A DNA stretch of 64,000 nucleotides, taken from contig JAVVEG010000002.1 of the NCBI GenBank assembly GCA_032251455.1, forward strand, positions 62,001-126,000, read 5' to 3'. The notes below the pieces were generated by a model. The model made no database searches. It was not told the DNA's origin and saw only the letters and a list, made by a program, of their open reading frames with translations. The position numbers and the translations under genes were made by a program. Shown piece after piece: positions 8,837-17,353 of the stretch. Numbering within the stretch: the first letter of the stretch is position 1; each line of letters begins with the position of its first letter. This DNA comes from JAVVEG01 sp032251455. Lineage in GTDB: Bacteria; Pseudomonadota; Gammaproteobacteria; Pseudomonadales; Pseudohongiellaceae.

Positions 8837-9223
8837 ATGGAGTTGACTGCCTTGGTAATCGTAGGAGCGCTGGTTCAATATATCGTTTTTGGGGGGCTGG
8901 TAGGCCGGGCCCGGATGAAATACAACGTCCAGGCGCCTGCCATTCAGGGACACCCGGTATTCGAGAGATATTACCGGGTCCATCAGAACACATTGGAAAG
9001 CCTGATTCTGTTCATTCCCGGACTGCTGTTGTTTGCCACTTATGTGGCTGACAATATTGCAGCGGGAATTGGTGTGATTTTTATCCTGGGGCGATTTATT
9101 TATCTGCGCGCCTATGTGAAAGATCCTGCCACCCGGTCACTTGGTTTCATGTTGACTTTCCTGCCCGCCATCGTGCTGATCCTGGGGGGCGGTATTGGTG
9201 CCATACTCTCCCTGATGGGATGA
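8837..9223 (+). CDS. MAPEG-family membrane protein
   Basis: A 128-residue protein with four hydrophobic segments and the MAPEG signature FERYYRVHQNTLESL near residues 46-60. That motif corresponds to the ExxxRxxxNxxE glutathione-binding region of microsomal glutathione transferases. Bacterial members are mostly uncharacterised but are assumed to conjugate or reduce hydrophobic electrophiles with glutathione in the inner membrane. The start is ATG 8837, seven bases after AAGGAG; a GTG one codon earlier is less well placed. Confidence 0.88.
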   Translation: MELTALVIVGALVQYIVFGGLVGRARMKYNVQAPAIQGHPVFERYYRVHQNTLESLILFIPGLLLFATYVADNIAAGIGVIFILGRFIYLRAYVKDPATRSLGFMLTFLPAIVLILGGGIGAILSLMG

Positions 9224-9240
9224 GCTTCTTCAGAGGTTTC

Positions 9241-11589
9241 TTAGTTGCGTACAGGGTTCTGGCGCTGCAGGAATTGCTGAAAATCTTCTTCGGTCAAGGG
9301 TTTGCTGTACAGGTAACCCTGCAGTTCATCACAGCCATGGTGCGCCAGAAACTGACGCTGCTGCTCGGTTTCAACACCTTCGGCGATGGTTCTCAGGCCC
9401 AGATTATGGGCCAGATCGATTACCGAGCGCACCAGCGCTTCTGCATTGCTGTCCTTGCCTATGCCCTTGATGAAAGAAATGTCGATTTTCAATGCGTCCA
9501 GTGACAGCTGCGACAGGTAGGCCATATTGGAAAAACCGGTGCCGAAATCATCCAGGGCTATGTTGATGCCGATTTTCTTCAATGCCTGCAGAATGGGGGT
9601 GACGTGCTGGGGATATTCCATCAGTGCGGTCTCGGTAATTTCCAGGTTGAGTTGGCCTGGCTCTATCGCATATTTCTCGATGGCGGCAACAATGATGCTG
9701 TACAGGTCCTGCTCACGCGAGCGAAACTGTTTCACCGAAATATTGACGGCCACATTGACCGGCTCTATGCCTTGGTCACTCCAGGCGCGTATTTGCCGAC
9801 AGGCCGCATGGATGACCCAGGTTCCAATGGGTATGATCAGCCCCGATTTTTCTGCTATTGGAATGAAGTCAGCCGGGTTGACCAGCTTGCCGGGCTCCCG
9901 CGACCAGCGAATGAGCGCCTCGGCCCCAGACAGGCTGTCACTGTTCAGGTCAAGTTTCGGCTGATAATGTAGCACCAGTTCCTCGCGCTCCATTCCCTGG
10001 CGCAAGGCGGTCTCGATGTCCAGTTGACTGCTGACTGTTTGGCTCATCTCTCTGGTATACAGACTGTAGCTGCCCCGGCCTTGTTGTTTGGCGTTGTACA
10101 TGGCGGTATCGGCATAACGCATCAGGCTTTCCAGATCATTGCCGTGTTGCGGATAAAGACTGATGCCGATACAGGCATCGACATACAGCTCAAGCGAATC
10201 TTGCAGTTGGAAAGGCGTCTTGAGGATGTCGAGCATGGAGCCGGCAATGACGGCAGCATCATCCGGTGTCTCAAGGTGCTCGGCCAGGATAACGAACTCA
10301 TCACCACCGAGCCGTGCCAGGGTGTCCCCGGCACGGGTGCGGGACAGGAAGCGTTTTGCCACTGCGCCCAGCAACTCATCACCAACGGTATGCCCCATGC
10401 TGTCATTGACGCTTTTGAAGTCATCCAGGTCGATGAATAGTACCGCTATCCAGTGATTCATGCGCTGGGCATGACTCAGAGCGTGTTTGATGCGGTCCGC
10501 CAGCAGTGCCCGGTTGGGCAGTCTGGTCAAGGGATCGTGGTGAGCCAGAAACTGCAATTCGGCCTCGGAGTGTTTCAAGTCACTGATATCGGTATAGATG
10601 GCAACGTAACGATAGGGCTGACCCTTGGTATCAGGAATGGTGCAGATACTGAGCCACAGCGGTTTGATGGTTCCGTCGCGGCAGCGATCCCGGATTTCCC
10701 CGTGCCAGAGTCCGGTTCTGGCCAGGGTGATGCGCAGGGTTTCATAAAAATAACTGTCATGTTGCCCCGATTGGAGCATTCTGGGGGATTGGCCCAGCAG
10801 TTCACCCTGGCTGTAGCCGAAGATATGTTCTGCGGCCTTGTTGACAGAGAGAATTTTCAACTCTGCATCGGTGATCAACATGCCCTCGCCAAGCTGGTCG
10901 AAGGCGGTGGTGAACAGCTTGCGGTTCTGCTCTTCTTCTAATTTATCAGTCACATCCACCCAGGAGCCGATGACCTGATTGTAGTTGCCGTCGTCATCCC
11001 TGATCAGGCGGGTCTGGTCGCGAATCCAAAGAGTCTGACCTGTTTTGCTCAGGAAGCGGTATTGATGGACACCATTGCTGCTGACCAGTATTTCCTCGAA
11101 GGCCTGTTGGGCGGCCTCCCGGTCATCCGGATGCAGATTGTTCTGCCACCAGTCTGGAGCCATCATTTCCTCTTCGGTATAACCGAGGATGCGTGTGCCG
11201 CTGCTGCTGACAAACAGGGTTTCAGTGCCATCATCAGTGATGCGCAGGGCATAGAGGATGGTCGGGTTGGCATCCAGCAAATGGTTGATTTTACGCTGGG
11301 ATTCGATCAGTCCGGTCTGGGCGGCCGCAAGCTGTTCATAGGCTTGCTCCCGGTCGGCCAGGGCGTTACGGGCCAGGAAGAACAGAACAAGAGCAGTGCT
11401 GAGGACAAAGAACCAGCCTTTCCAGGTTTGCAGGCTGAACAGTACCTCGATGCTTTCCAGGTCGGGTAATAGCTGCAGTAGCAGCAAATCGCTGAAGAAT
11501 ATCCACAGAATCCCCAGAAGCAGGTAAATGACAGTTATTTTCAAGGCCTGTTGATTTTTGGGAGTGAGCCGCTTCATGGTGCCTCGCAT
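9241..11589 (-). CDS. PAS-GGDEF-EAL membrane protein (c-di-GMP enzyme)
   Basis: A 782-residue bifunctional c-di-GMP protein. The order is two membrane helices (about 16-40 and 56-75), a short coiled coil, two PAS/PAC modules (roughly 100-360), GGDEF, then EAL. The active-site motif GGDEF is intact at about 428-432. EAL is intact at about 557-559, within EALIRW, and later EAL-domain motifs such as DDFGTGFSNMAYL are present, so both synthase and phosphodiesterase activities are possible. The sensory input would be a cytoplasmic ligand or redox state read by the PAS domains. Transcription converges on the MAPEG gene. The start may be ATG 11589 or ATG 11577. Confidence 0.95.
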   Translation of the reverse strand: MRGTMKRLTPKNQQALKITVIYLLLGILWIFFSDLLLLQLLPDLESIEVLFSLQTWKGWFFVLSTALVLFFLARNALADREQAYEQLAAAQTGLIESQRKINHLLDANPTILYALRITDDGTETLFVSSSGTRILGYTEEEMMAPDWWQNNLHPDDREAAQQAFEEILVSSNGVHQYRFLSKTGQTLWIRDQTRLIRDDDGNYNQVIGSWVDVTDKLEEEQNRKLFTTAFDQLGEGMLITDAELKILSVNKAAEHIFGYSQGELLGQSPRMLQSGQHDSYFYETLRITLARTGLWHGEIRDRCRDGTIKPLWLSICTIPDTKGQPYRYVAIYTDISDLKHSEAELQFLAHHDPLTRLPNRALLADRIKHALSHAQRMNHWIAVLFIDLDDFKSVNDSMGHTVGDELLGAVAKRFLSRTRAGDTLARLGGDEFVILAEHLETPDDAAVIAGSMLDILKTPFQLQDSLELYVDACIGISLYPQHGNDLESLMRYADTAMYNAKQQGRGSYSLYTREMSQTVSSQLDIETALRQGMEREELVLHYQPKLDLNSDSLSGAEALIRWSREPGKLVNPADFIPIAEKSGLIIPIGTWVIHAACRQIRAWSDQGIEPVNVAVNISVKQFRSREQDLYSIIVAAIEKYAIEPGQLNLEITETALMEYPQHVTPILQALKKIGINIALDDFGTGFSNMAYLSQLSLDALKIDISFIKGIGKDSNAEALVRSVIDLAHNLGLRTIAEGVETEQQRQFLAHHGCDELQGYLYSKPLTEEDFQQFLQRQNPVRN

Positions 11590-11709
11590 GGGTCATTTCC
11601 AGAATTTCGTGGGTTGGGGGCTTCCTGAGTTTTCATTTTTGGCGTAATGTGACACCTGGTTGAAAATACCCCTTTTCGATGTATTTGGCTCTTGACGTTT
11701 GATCCTTAA

Positions 11710-12408
11710 TTGACTCCCGGAGATTCAATCTTGCCAGCATTGCCCGTTTGCAGTGCCAATGACCTCGATGGCAATGATCCCCTGTTTGAGAAAATAGCTG
11801 ATGATTTGTCAGGACGCAATTACAGCGTCATTCCCAATGCCTTGCCAGTCGGGTTGAGTACAGCGTTGTTTGCGCAAATACAGGGGTTTTCAGAAACCGA
11901 TTTTGTCAGGGCAGGTATAGGGCGGGATGACGCGCACACCTTCAATGCCTTCGTTCGGCGTGATTCTATTCGCTGGATTGACGGTCTGTCGGTTGCCGAG
12001 CAGGATTGGCTGCAATGGACGCAAAGTCTGCAAACCTGCCTGAACAGAAGGCTTTTCCTCGGCCTCTCATCGTTTGAGAGCCATTTTGCCTGTTATCAGG
12101 CAGGTGATTTCTATCGTCGTCATCTGGATGCATTCAGGCAGGAACGGCGTGGTGATGAACTGCTGCAGGGCAATTCCAACCGGGTTATCTCCCTGGCTGC
12201 CTATTTCAATCCAGGCTGGTTGCCCGATGATGGGGGGGAGTTGCTGCTGCATGAGCCTGATGATGGGGTTTCCCAACTGAAGATAACCCCCGCATTTGGC
12301 ACCCTGGTGGTTTTTCTGAGCACAGAAGTCCCGCATGAGGTGTTGCCTGCCCGCCGCGACCGCTACAGCATTGCCGGCTGGTACCGCAGTGGTCAGCAAC
12401 TGTGTTGA
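11710..12408 (+). CDS. 2-oxoglutarate/Fe(II) oxygenase (prolyl-hydroxylase-like)
   Basis: A 232-residue (longest start) protein with the double-stranded beta-helix dioxygenase motifs: HLD with His138 and Asp140, distal His209 in VPHEVLPA, and RYSIAGW with Arg218 and Ser220, which bind 2-oxoglutarate. The region DDGGELLLHEP is typical of SM-20/PHD-like bacterial hydroxylases. The substrate is unknown; small proteins such as EF-Tu are known substrates in related bacteria. The start is uncertain: TTG 11710 gives the longest form, while TTG 11731 has a CGGAG about eight bases upstream. Confidence 0.85.
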   Translation: MTPGDSILPALPVCSANDLDGNDPLFEKIADDLSGRNYSVIPNALPVGLSTALFAQIQGFSETDFVRAGIGRDDAHTFNAFVRRDSIRWIDGLSVAEQDWLQWTQSLQTCLNRRLFLGLSSFESHFACYQAGDFYRRHLDAFRQERRGDELLQGNSNRVISLAAYFNPGWLPDDGGELLLHEPDDGVSQLKITPAFGTLVVFLSTEVPHEVLPARRDRYSIAGWYRSGQQLC

Positions 12409-12413
12409 AGTCT

Positions 12414-12446
12414 ATGCCGCTCAGGGGCATCAGGCTGTCTTTTTTA
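12414..12446 (+). terminator. weak terminator-like hairpin after the oxygenase gene
   Basis: ATGCC (12414-12418) pairs with GGCAT (12426-12430), and a run of six T follows around 12440-12446. The stem is short and the T run starts about ten bases after it, so this is a weak candidate. Confidence 0.3.
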
Positions 12447-12449
12447 CGC

Positions 12450-12479
12450 TTGACACTAAAACACGTTAATGTTTATATC
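12450..12479 (+). promoter_or_regulatory. sigma-70-type promoter for the PRTPDGKPDL lipoprotein gene
   Basis: A perfect TTGACA at 12450-12455 is followed, after an 18-base AT-rich spacer, by TATATC at 12474-12479 (or TTATAT one base earlier with 17). It lies about 30 bases before the coding start at 12508 and downstream of the previous gene, so it should drive the 12508 gene. Confidence 0.6.
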
Positions 12480-12507
12480 GTGCGACCAAAAGGGGAGGTA
12501 TTCATCA

Positions 12508-13434
12508 ATGCTCAATGGCGTAAAAAAACTACAATTACTGACAGTTACCGTGGCGGCACTATCCTATGGCTGTGCACCGGCCGAGAATCAAACTGCGGAT
12601 TCAGCGTCAACCCAGGCAATGGCCCAGAGCAGCAGCAACGCTGGCAACATCCCGCGCACACCTGATGGCAAGCCGGACCTGAATGGCATCTGGCAAGTGC
12701 TCAGCACAGCGAACAACAATCTGGAATCCGCTCCGGCCAAGGCAGCCTTTCAGTTGGTTCCTGGTGATTTTGTCCCGGTTCCGGCGCCGGAAATCGTAGC
12801 CATGGGCGCAGTGGGTGCCGTACCTGCCAGTTTCAGCGTAGTGGAGGGTGGTACCATTCCCTACAAGCCTGAGGCCCTGGCCAGAAAAATTGAAAACCAG
12901 GAAAACTGGCTGAGCAGTGATCCGGAAATAAAGTGTTATATGCCAGGTGTACCCAGAGCAACCTATCTGCCGCATCCATTCCAGATATTCCAGAGTAACA
13001 GCGCCATGTTTTTCGCTTACTCGTTTGCTGGTGCCGTGCGCAATATCTATCTGGAAGATCCCGGTCCAGCACCACTGGATTCCTGGATGGGGCAATCCTA
13101 TGGCTATTGGGAAGGCGATACCTTCGTGGTTGAGGTCACCGGGCTGGATGACAGAACCTGGTTCGATCGTGCCGGCAATTACCATACCTACAAGCTGAAA
13201 GTGACCGAACGCTATGATATGGTCGATGAGAATGTCATCAACTATACGGCCACTATCGAAGACCCGGATATTTATGAAAGACCCTGGACCATCAGCATGC
13301 CGATTTATCGCCGACTTGAAGAGAACTTCGAACTGCCTCAGTTCAAATGCGTTGAATTTGTGGAAGAGCTGATGTATGGCAAGTACAGGAAAGGACGTGA
13401 AGCAGAGTTGCTCGATCTGGGGATAGGGCAATAG
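12508..13434 (+). CDS. exported PRTPDGKPDL-family protein, possible lipoprotein
   Basis: A 308-residue secreted protein. The start ATG 12508 has GGGGAGG (12492-12498) well placed upstream; an ATG at 12469 lies within the promoter -10 region and is rejected. The hydrophobic leader ends at Cys22 (LSYGC), an imperfect lipobox. A Ser/Ala/Gln-rich linker leads to the hallmark PRTPDGKPDLNGIW (49-62), and GYWEGDTFVVEV appears in the second half. The paralogue at 17354 shares both motifs. The family is common in exported proteomes of marine and soil bacteria, but I know no biochemical function. It is followed by a DUF6152 gene. Confidence 0.8.
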   Translation: MLNGVKKLQLLTVTVAALSYGCAPAENQTADSASTQAMAQSSSNAGNIPRTPDGKPDLNGIWQVLSTANNNLESAPAKAAFQLVPGDFVPVPAPEIVAMGAVGAVPASFSVVEGGTIPYKPEALARKIENQENWLSSDPEIKCYMPGVPRATYLPHPFQIFQSNSAMFFAYSFAGAVRNIYLEDPGPAPLDSWMGQSYGYWEGDTFVVEVTGLDDRTWFDRAGNYHTYKLKVTERYDMVDENVINYTATIEDPDIYERPWTISMPIYRRLEENFELPQFKCVEFVEELMYGKYRKGREAELLDLGIGQ

Positions 13435-13567
13435 GCCACGAACTGACCAGGATCAATTCAGCTTCGGTTAATGCAAAAGCAGCTATCCTTGCTTTGACTG
13501 GGAACGCTGCTTTTGAGTAAAGTAAGAATAAACGGCTTAACAAGATGATTCAGAAAAGGGGTGACAT

Positions 13568-14014
13568 ATGAAAATGAAATTACTTGCAGCAGCAATTGTT
13601 GCGACAGGTGGGATAGGATTGGCGGCAGTGAACATGCCGACACAGGCTCACCATGCGTTTTCGGCGGAATTCGATGCAAACCTGCCGATTGCCCTGCGTG
13701 GACCGATCACCCGGGTAGAATGGATCAATCCTCACTCCTGGATACATCTGGAACACACCAATGAGGACGGCAGCAAGCAGGCCTGGATGGTTGAAGGCGG
13801 TACCCCCAATACGCTGCTGCGTCGGGGTATTACGCGGGACTCCCTGCAAATCGGTACGGAAATCGTGGTGACCGGCTATCAGAGCAAGGATCGTATCTGT
13901 ACTCCAGCCTGTCGTGGTAATGGCCGCGATATCACCTTCCCTGACGGACGCAAACTGTTCATGGGTTCATCTGGAACGGGTGCGCCACGTGATGGTTCCG
14001 ATCCGGTGGAATAA
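13568..14014 (+). CDS. DUF6152-type periplasmic protein
   Basis: A 148-residue exported protein. The signal peptide ends at a likely cleavage after TQA, so the mature protein would begin HHAFSAEFD. The core RGPITRVEWINPHSWIHLEH is the DUF6152 hallmark; two cysteines (CTPAC) lie in the C-terminal third. The likely N-terminal His-His and the internal PHSWIH resemble metal-binding arrangements, but that is inference. AAGGGG precedes the ATG. It follows the PRTPDGKPDL gene by about 130 bases and is closed by a strong terminator. Confidence 0.8.
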   Translation: MKMKLLAAAIVATGGIGLAAVNMPTQAHHAFSAEFDANLPIALRGPITRVEWINPHSWIHLEHTNEDGSKQAWMVEGGTPNTLLRRGITRDSLQIGTEIVVTGYQSKDRICTPACRGNGRDITFPDGRKLFMGSSGTGAPRDGSDPVE

Positions 14015-14060
14015 CACCAGGCACTGATTCCCGAAGTGACGGGATAGTGACAGGATTACG

Positions 14061-14098
14061 AACGCCCGCATTTGCTGTTCGCAGATGCGGGCGTTTTT
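14061..14098 (+). terminator. Rho-independent terminator
   Basis: An 11-base perfect stem, AACGCCCGCAT (14061-14071) with ATGCGGGCGTT (14085-14095), is followed by a T run through 14098. It ends the 12508-13568 transcription unit and lies ahead of the convergent 14134 gene. Confidence 0.88.
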
Positions 14099-14133
14099 CC
14101 GTTTGATCAGGCTGCAAGCAGAGTGGATACAAC

Positions 14134-14706
14134 TTATCTCAGTTCAGGAATTTCCCTTTCGAAACTGCCACCATCCTGGAAGACAATGGAGTTGATGTAA
14201 AAGCCGGCACTGTGCAGGCGGATAGTCACTTCCTGAAGGCTCCGGTTTTCCCAGAACCAGCCATGTATACCGGAGAAGAGGGCATGATAGGTGCCCTGGG
14301 CAGAGTTACTGTCACCAATTTCAAAGCTGGCGACATCTTCTTCTCCCGGTGTAGAGGGGTCAGCGTGAAAATCGTAGTACAGCTCTCCGTCGGCCTCCCA
14401 GCTGAAAACCATGGTGCTGCCCAGATCCATCAGGTATTTGTATTCGATGGACTGAAAGGGTTCCAGGATGAATTCACGATAATCGGTCTTGTGTTGAATT
14501 GACTGGTTTTCCAGGGGGTTTTCACCCGCCCTTGACAAGGCGGTCAAGCCCAGTAGCTCACCGCTGCCAAGTGGATCTGTGCCGAATTCGGCTGGAAGAA
14601 TGAATGCAAGCAGCACAAAACCACTGATCAACACAGCAACAAGGGTAGCAATAGCCACCTGTTTGGGTGAGGCGTGAGCAGTACCTTCAGAATTTTTGGA
14701 ATTCAT
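14134..14706 (-). CDS. single-pass membrane-anchored protein linked to HupE
   Basis: A 190-residue protein with one membrane helix (about 16-38) and a periplasmic domain rich in aromatic and acidic residues (ADGELYYDFHAD, GIHGWFWENRS). It resembles proteins annotated as transmembrane anchor proteins that sit beside HupE/UreJ genes. Here it starts 28 bases after the hupE-like stop and is probably cotranscribed. The exposed HGWFWENR segment and the beta-strand-rich prediction suggest a sensor or partner domain for the permease. The exact role is unknown. Confidence 0.7.
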   Translation of the reverse strand: MNSKNSEGTAHASPKQVAIATLVAVLISGFVLLAFILPAEFGTDPLGSGELLGLTALSRAGENPLENQSIQHKTDYREFILEPFQSIEYKYLMDLGSTMVFSWEADGELYYDFHADPSTPGEEDVASFEIGDSNSAQGTYHALFSGIHGWFWENRSLQEVTIRLHSAGFYINSIVFQDGGSFEREIPELR

Positions 14707-14734
14707 AGAACCTCCAGAGATGTAACCGTCAGAA

Positions 14735-15418
14735 TCAGTAAACCGGCAGCAGCAACCAGGCGCTGAGCTGGTAGGCGGTCAACAACAAGCCCCCGCTCAT
14801 CAATGCTGTGTTGGTGATAAAAGCATGGCGTAAATAGCTGCTGCTGGCCCGCCAGTAGGTCAAGGCAATGAAAATCAGGGACAAGGCCAGTATCTGGCCT
14901 ATTTCCACGCCTATATTGAAACTGATGATATTGGTGACCAGACCCTGGGCAGATAGCTCGAATTCCTGCAGTTTTGTAGCTAGTCCAAGACCATGAAACA
15001 GCCCGAAGATAAAAACTGCCAGGCGCGTATTCGGCCTGAATCTGCCCAGACCATCCAAAGCCCCCATGTTTTCAAGAGCCTTGTAAACCACGGACAGGCC
15101 GATGATGGCATCAATCAGATAGGCATTAACCTGCAGATTGGCCAGTACACCCAAAAGCAGGGTGATACTGTGGCCGACAGCGAACAGCGTGACGTACTGG
15201 ATGACATGCACTGGTCGATAAAGGAAAAAGATGACACCGAACAGGAACAGCAGATGGTCATACCCGGTAACCATATGCTTGGCGCCGAGGTACATAAAAA
15301 CCGTGGCTGCTGCTCCATCAATGTTCTGCACAAAACTGGCGTCATTGCCGTCAATTGTGTGCGCCGCTGTCAACGCGGGCAGCAAGAGCAGGAAAAAGAA
15401 AGTGGCAGCTAATTTCAT
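14735..15418 (-). CDS. HupE/UreJ-family metal permease
   Basis: A 227-residue inner-membrane protein with a signal-like N-terminus and about six membrane helices. The HupE/UreJ signature H-x5-DH is present (His48, Asp54, His55), with AVGHS and the second FHGLG motif. Characterised family members transport nickel or cobalt; many others have unknown metal specificity. A likely leader cleavage after TAA would leave an N-terminal His (HTIDG). Its ATG overlaps the TGA of the cytochrome-like gene (TGATG at 15420-15416), so the two are translationally coupled. Confidence 0.87.
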   Translation of the reverse strand: MKLAATFFFLLLLPALTAAHTIDGNDASFVQNIDGAAATVFMYLGAKHMVTGYDHLLFLFGVIFFLYRPVHVIQYVTLFAVGHSITLLLGVLANLQVNAYLIDAIIGLSVVYKALENMGALDGLGRFRPNTRLAVFIFGLFHGLGLATKLQEFELSAQGLVTNIISFNIGVEIGQILALSLIFIALTYWRASSSYLRHAFITNTALMSGGLLLTAYQLSAWLLLPVY

Positions 15419-15951
15419 CAGTTGGAAACAAAGCGCGAGATTTCAGTGTTGTAAGCCTGATGGCAGGCTGTGCAGACACTGTAAAGTTGAGCACCTGCCT
15501 GGAAGTAGGCTTCATTGTCGCGCTCGCTAACGGCCTGCATGGCAATTTCTCCGACATCGCTCATGGCCTGGGCATAGGTCAACCAGGTTTCCCGGCCCTG
15601 AGTTCGCTCGGGCAGCGCCAGCAGATTGCCCAGTTCCACGATCGTGGCAGATTGGCTGTAAACAAAATCCCAGCCTTCATCGGTGGTGGGATAGAGCTCC
15701 TCATAGCCGGCATCACTGAGAATCCAGCCAGCGGAACCCCACAAAGAGTCAGCGACAGGTTCGATAACCAGATTCATCAGGCTGGGTATATCGTTACTGG
15801 TATTGTAGATGGCCTCCGTGGCTGCCGGAGTCTCAGCCTGTTGTGGGGCCTGCCCACAGGCTGTCAGCAATAGCAAACCTGAGATCAACAGGAACCGGTA
15901 CTGGCCGCGGGAGTGATCAGCTGAAATTGATAAACGTCTGGCAGAAAACAT
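15418..15951 (-). CDS. cytochrome c556/c'-like lipoprotein
   Basis: A 177-residue exported protein with a lipobox (LLTAC, Cys32) and a single haem-binding CTACH (160-164) near the C-terminus, the position used by the four-helix class II cytochromes c (c' and c556). The helical region between is consistent with that fold. The start ATG 15951 has AAAGGAG six bases upstream; an earlier ATG at 15987 is not supported. It is translationally coupled to the HupE-like permease, which suggests an electron-transfer or metal-redox partner for uptake. Confidence 0.8.
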   Translation of the reverse strand: MFSARRLSISADHSRGQYRFLLISGLLLLTACGQAPQQAETPAATEAIYNTSNDIPSLMNLVIEPVADSLWGSAGWILSDAGYEELYPTTDEGWDFVYSQSATIVELGNLLALPERTQGRETWLTYAQAMSDVGEIAMQAVSERDNEAYFQAGAQLYSVCTACHQAYNTEISRFVSN

Positions 15952-16051
15952 GGATGGCTCCTTTCGCTGCAAGGCGGCTCGATGCAAGTCGGCTTGCCAA
16001 TATGGAATAATGGCTGCATTCTACAACAAATCAAGCAAAGGGGGTGTAGAG

Positions 16052-17272
16052 ATGCGTTCGAGTCAGACTGGCGTTGCGGCAGGCCTGTTGTTCCTCGTAT
16101 TGGCGTCGATAACTGCTGTCACCCTGGCTGCCGAGCGGGGTGCTGATACAGATCAGCAGGCCGATGGGCCGCCACGATTGCAGGTACTGCCTGTCCCGGA
16201 CAATGGCATTCAGCCAAGACTGGTCCAGGCTGCCAACGGTGACATCCATTTGTTGTATTTTCGCAAGCGCATGGCTGACCGCAGAAATCGGGAAGGGGAT
16301 CTATACTATCGCCAATTCAATTATCAGGATGGCAGCTGGGGCTTGCCTGTAAGAGTCTCTTCAGGCTCCTATGCCCATCTTGATGCCATTGGCCGGGCTG
16401 CCATGGCCATTGATGGTTCGGGACGTCTGCATGTGGTCTGGTATCAGGACCGCCCGCAACCCGCCTATTTCTATACCCGTTCAGATACACAAAGAACCCG
16501 CTTTGAACCGGCTCGAAGCATGGTCACAGAGAATCTGCTGGGGGTTGATGCGGGCGCAGATATTACTGCCAGCAAGGAACAAGTGGTGATCAGCTGGGCG
16601 GCCGGTGATCTGATGCATGAAGATCAGCGGGCCGTATTCATGCGGCGTTCTGATGATGGCGGCGCCAGCTTTGCCGTTGAGCAACGCATTTCCGATCCAG
16701 CCCTGGGGGCTTGTGCCTGTTGTTCGCTGGCGGTGGACTATCGGCAAGAGCATGAATTGCTGTTGGGTTATCGCTCAGCCATTGCCAACAGCGGTCGCCA
16801 TATGCAGATAGCGATGCTGGACATGAGTGCGACCGATCCTGTGCCAGACTATCGGCCTTTGCATCCCTTGCAGCGCTGGGAATTGTCGGCCTGCCCGGTG
16901 ACGACCAATGATCTGCTGAGCAGTGCTGATTATGGTACCTGGATGGTTTATGAGATGCAGAACAAGGTGCTTGTCCATCATCTGCCTGTACAGACCAATG
17001 CGCAAATGTTGCCGCCAGCGCCTTTTCAAGCGGCAGAGCCACTGAGCCAGACGCGACAGAAACACCCGGCTATCAGCCTCGATGCATCAGGACAGATGCT
17101 GGTGGCCTGGGGTGAAGGTATTGGTTATACCCGTGGGGGTGCGCTGAATCTGGCAGTATTCAATGCTCAGGGCAAGCGTCTGGATGTGCCTGTCCCTGAA
17201 CTTGTGTTGCCGGATTTCAGCTTCCCGGCCGTGGCCAGCCTGCCGGATAATCAGTTCCTGCTGCTCTATTGA
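16052..17272 (+). CDS. exported Asp-box (sialidase-fold) protein with CxCC motif
   Basis: A 406-residue secreted protein with a leader of about 26 residues. An Asp-box (SDDGGASF) and repeated beta-strand segments indicate a sialidase-like propeller. The arginine/aspartate sialidase active site is not recognisable, so enzymatic sialidase activity is doubtful. Cys221, Cys223 and Cys224 (ACACCS) and Cys281 (SACPV) form a conserved-looking pattern suited to metal binding or disulphides. ATG 16052 has AAAGGGGG eight bases upstream. It is divergent from the cytochrome/HupE operon. Confidence 0.7.
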   Translation: MRSSQTGVAAGLLFLVLASITAVTLAAERGADTDQQADGPPRLQVLPVPDNGIQPRLVQAANGDIHLLYFRKRMADRRNREGDLYYRQFNYQDGSWGLPVRVSSGSYAHLDAIGRAAMAIDGSGRLHVVWYQDRPQPAYFYTRSDTQRTRFEPARSMVTENLLGVDAGADITASKEQVVISWAAGDLMHEDQRAVFMRRSDDGGASFAVEQRISDPALGACACCSLAVDYRQEHELLLGYRSAIANSGRHMQIAMLDMSATDPVPDYRPLHPLQRWELSACPVTTNDLLSSADYGTWMVYEMQNKVLVHHLPVQTNAQMLPPAPFQAAEPLSQTRQKHPAISLDASGQMLVAWGEGIGYTRGGALNLAVFNAQGKRLDVPVPELVLPDFSFPAVASLPDNQFLLLY

Positions 17273-17353
17273 TTCTGGTCTGGATGTGGTTTAGCTTTTC
17301 ATTCGCAACCCTGCGATCGATCCAAGAGAATAAAAGACAGATGAGGTCTGGCC

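Noticed and set aside
16052..17272. True sialidase
   Set aside because: An Asp-box is present, but the Arg triad and catalytic Asp/Tyr/Glu pattern of sialidases cannot be identified.
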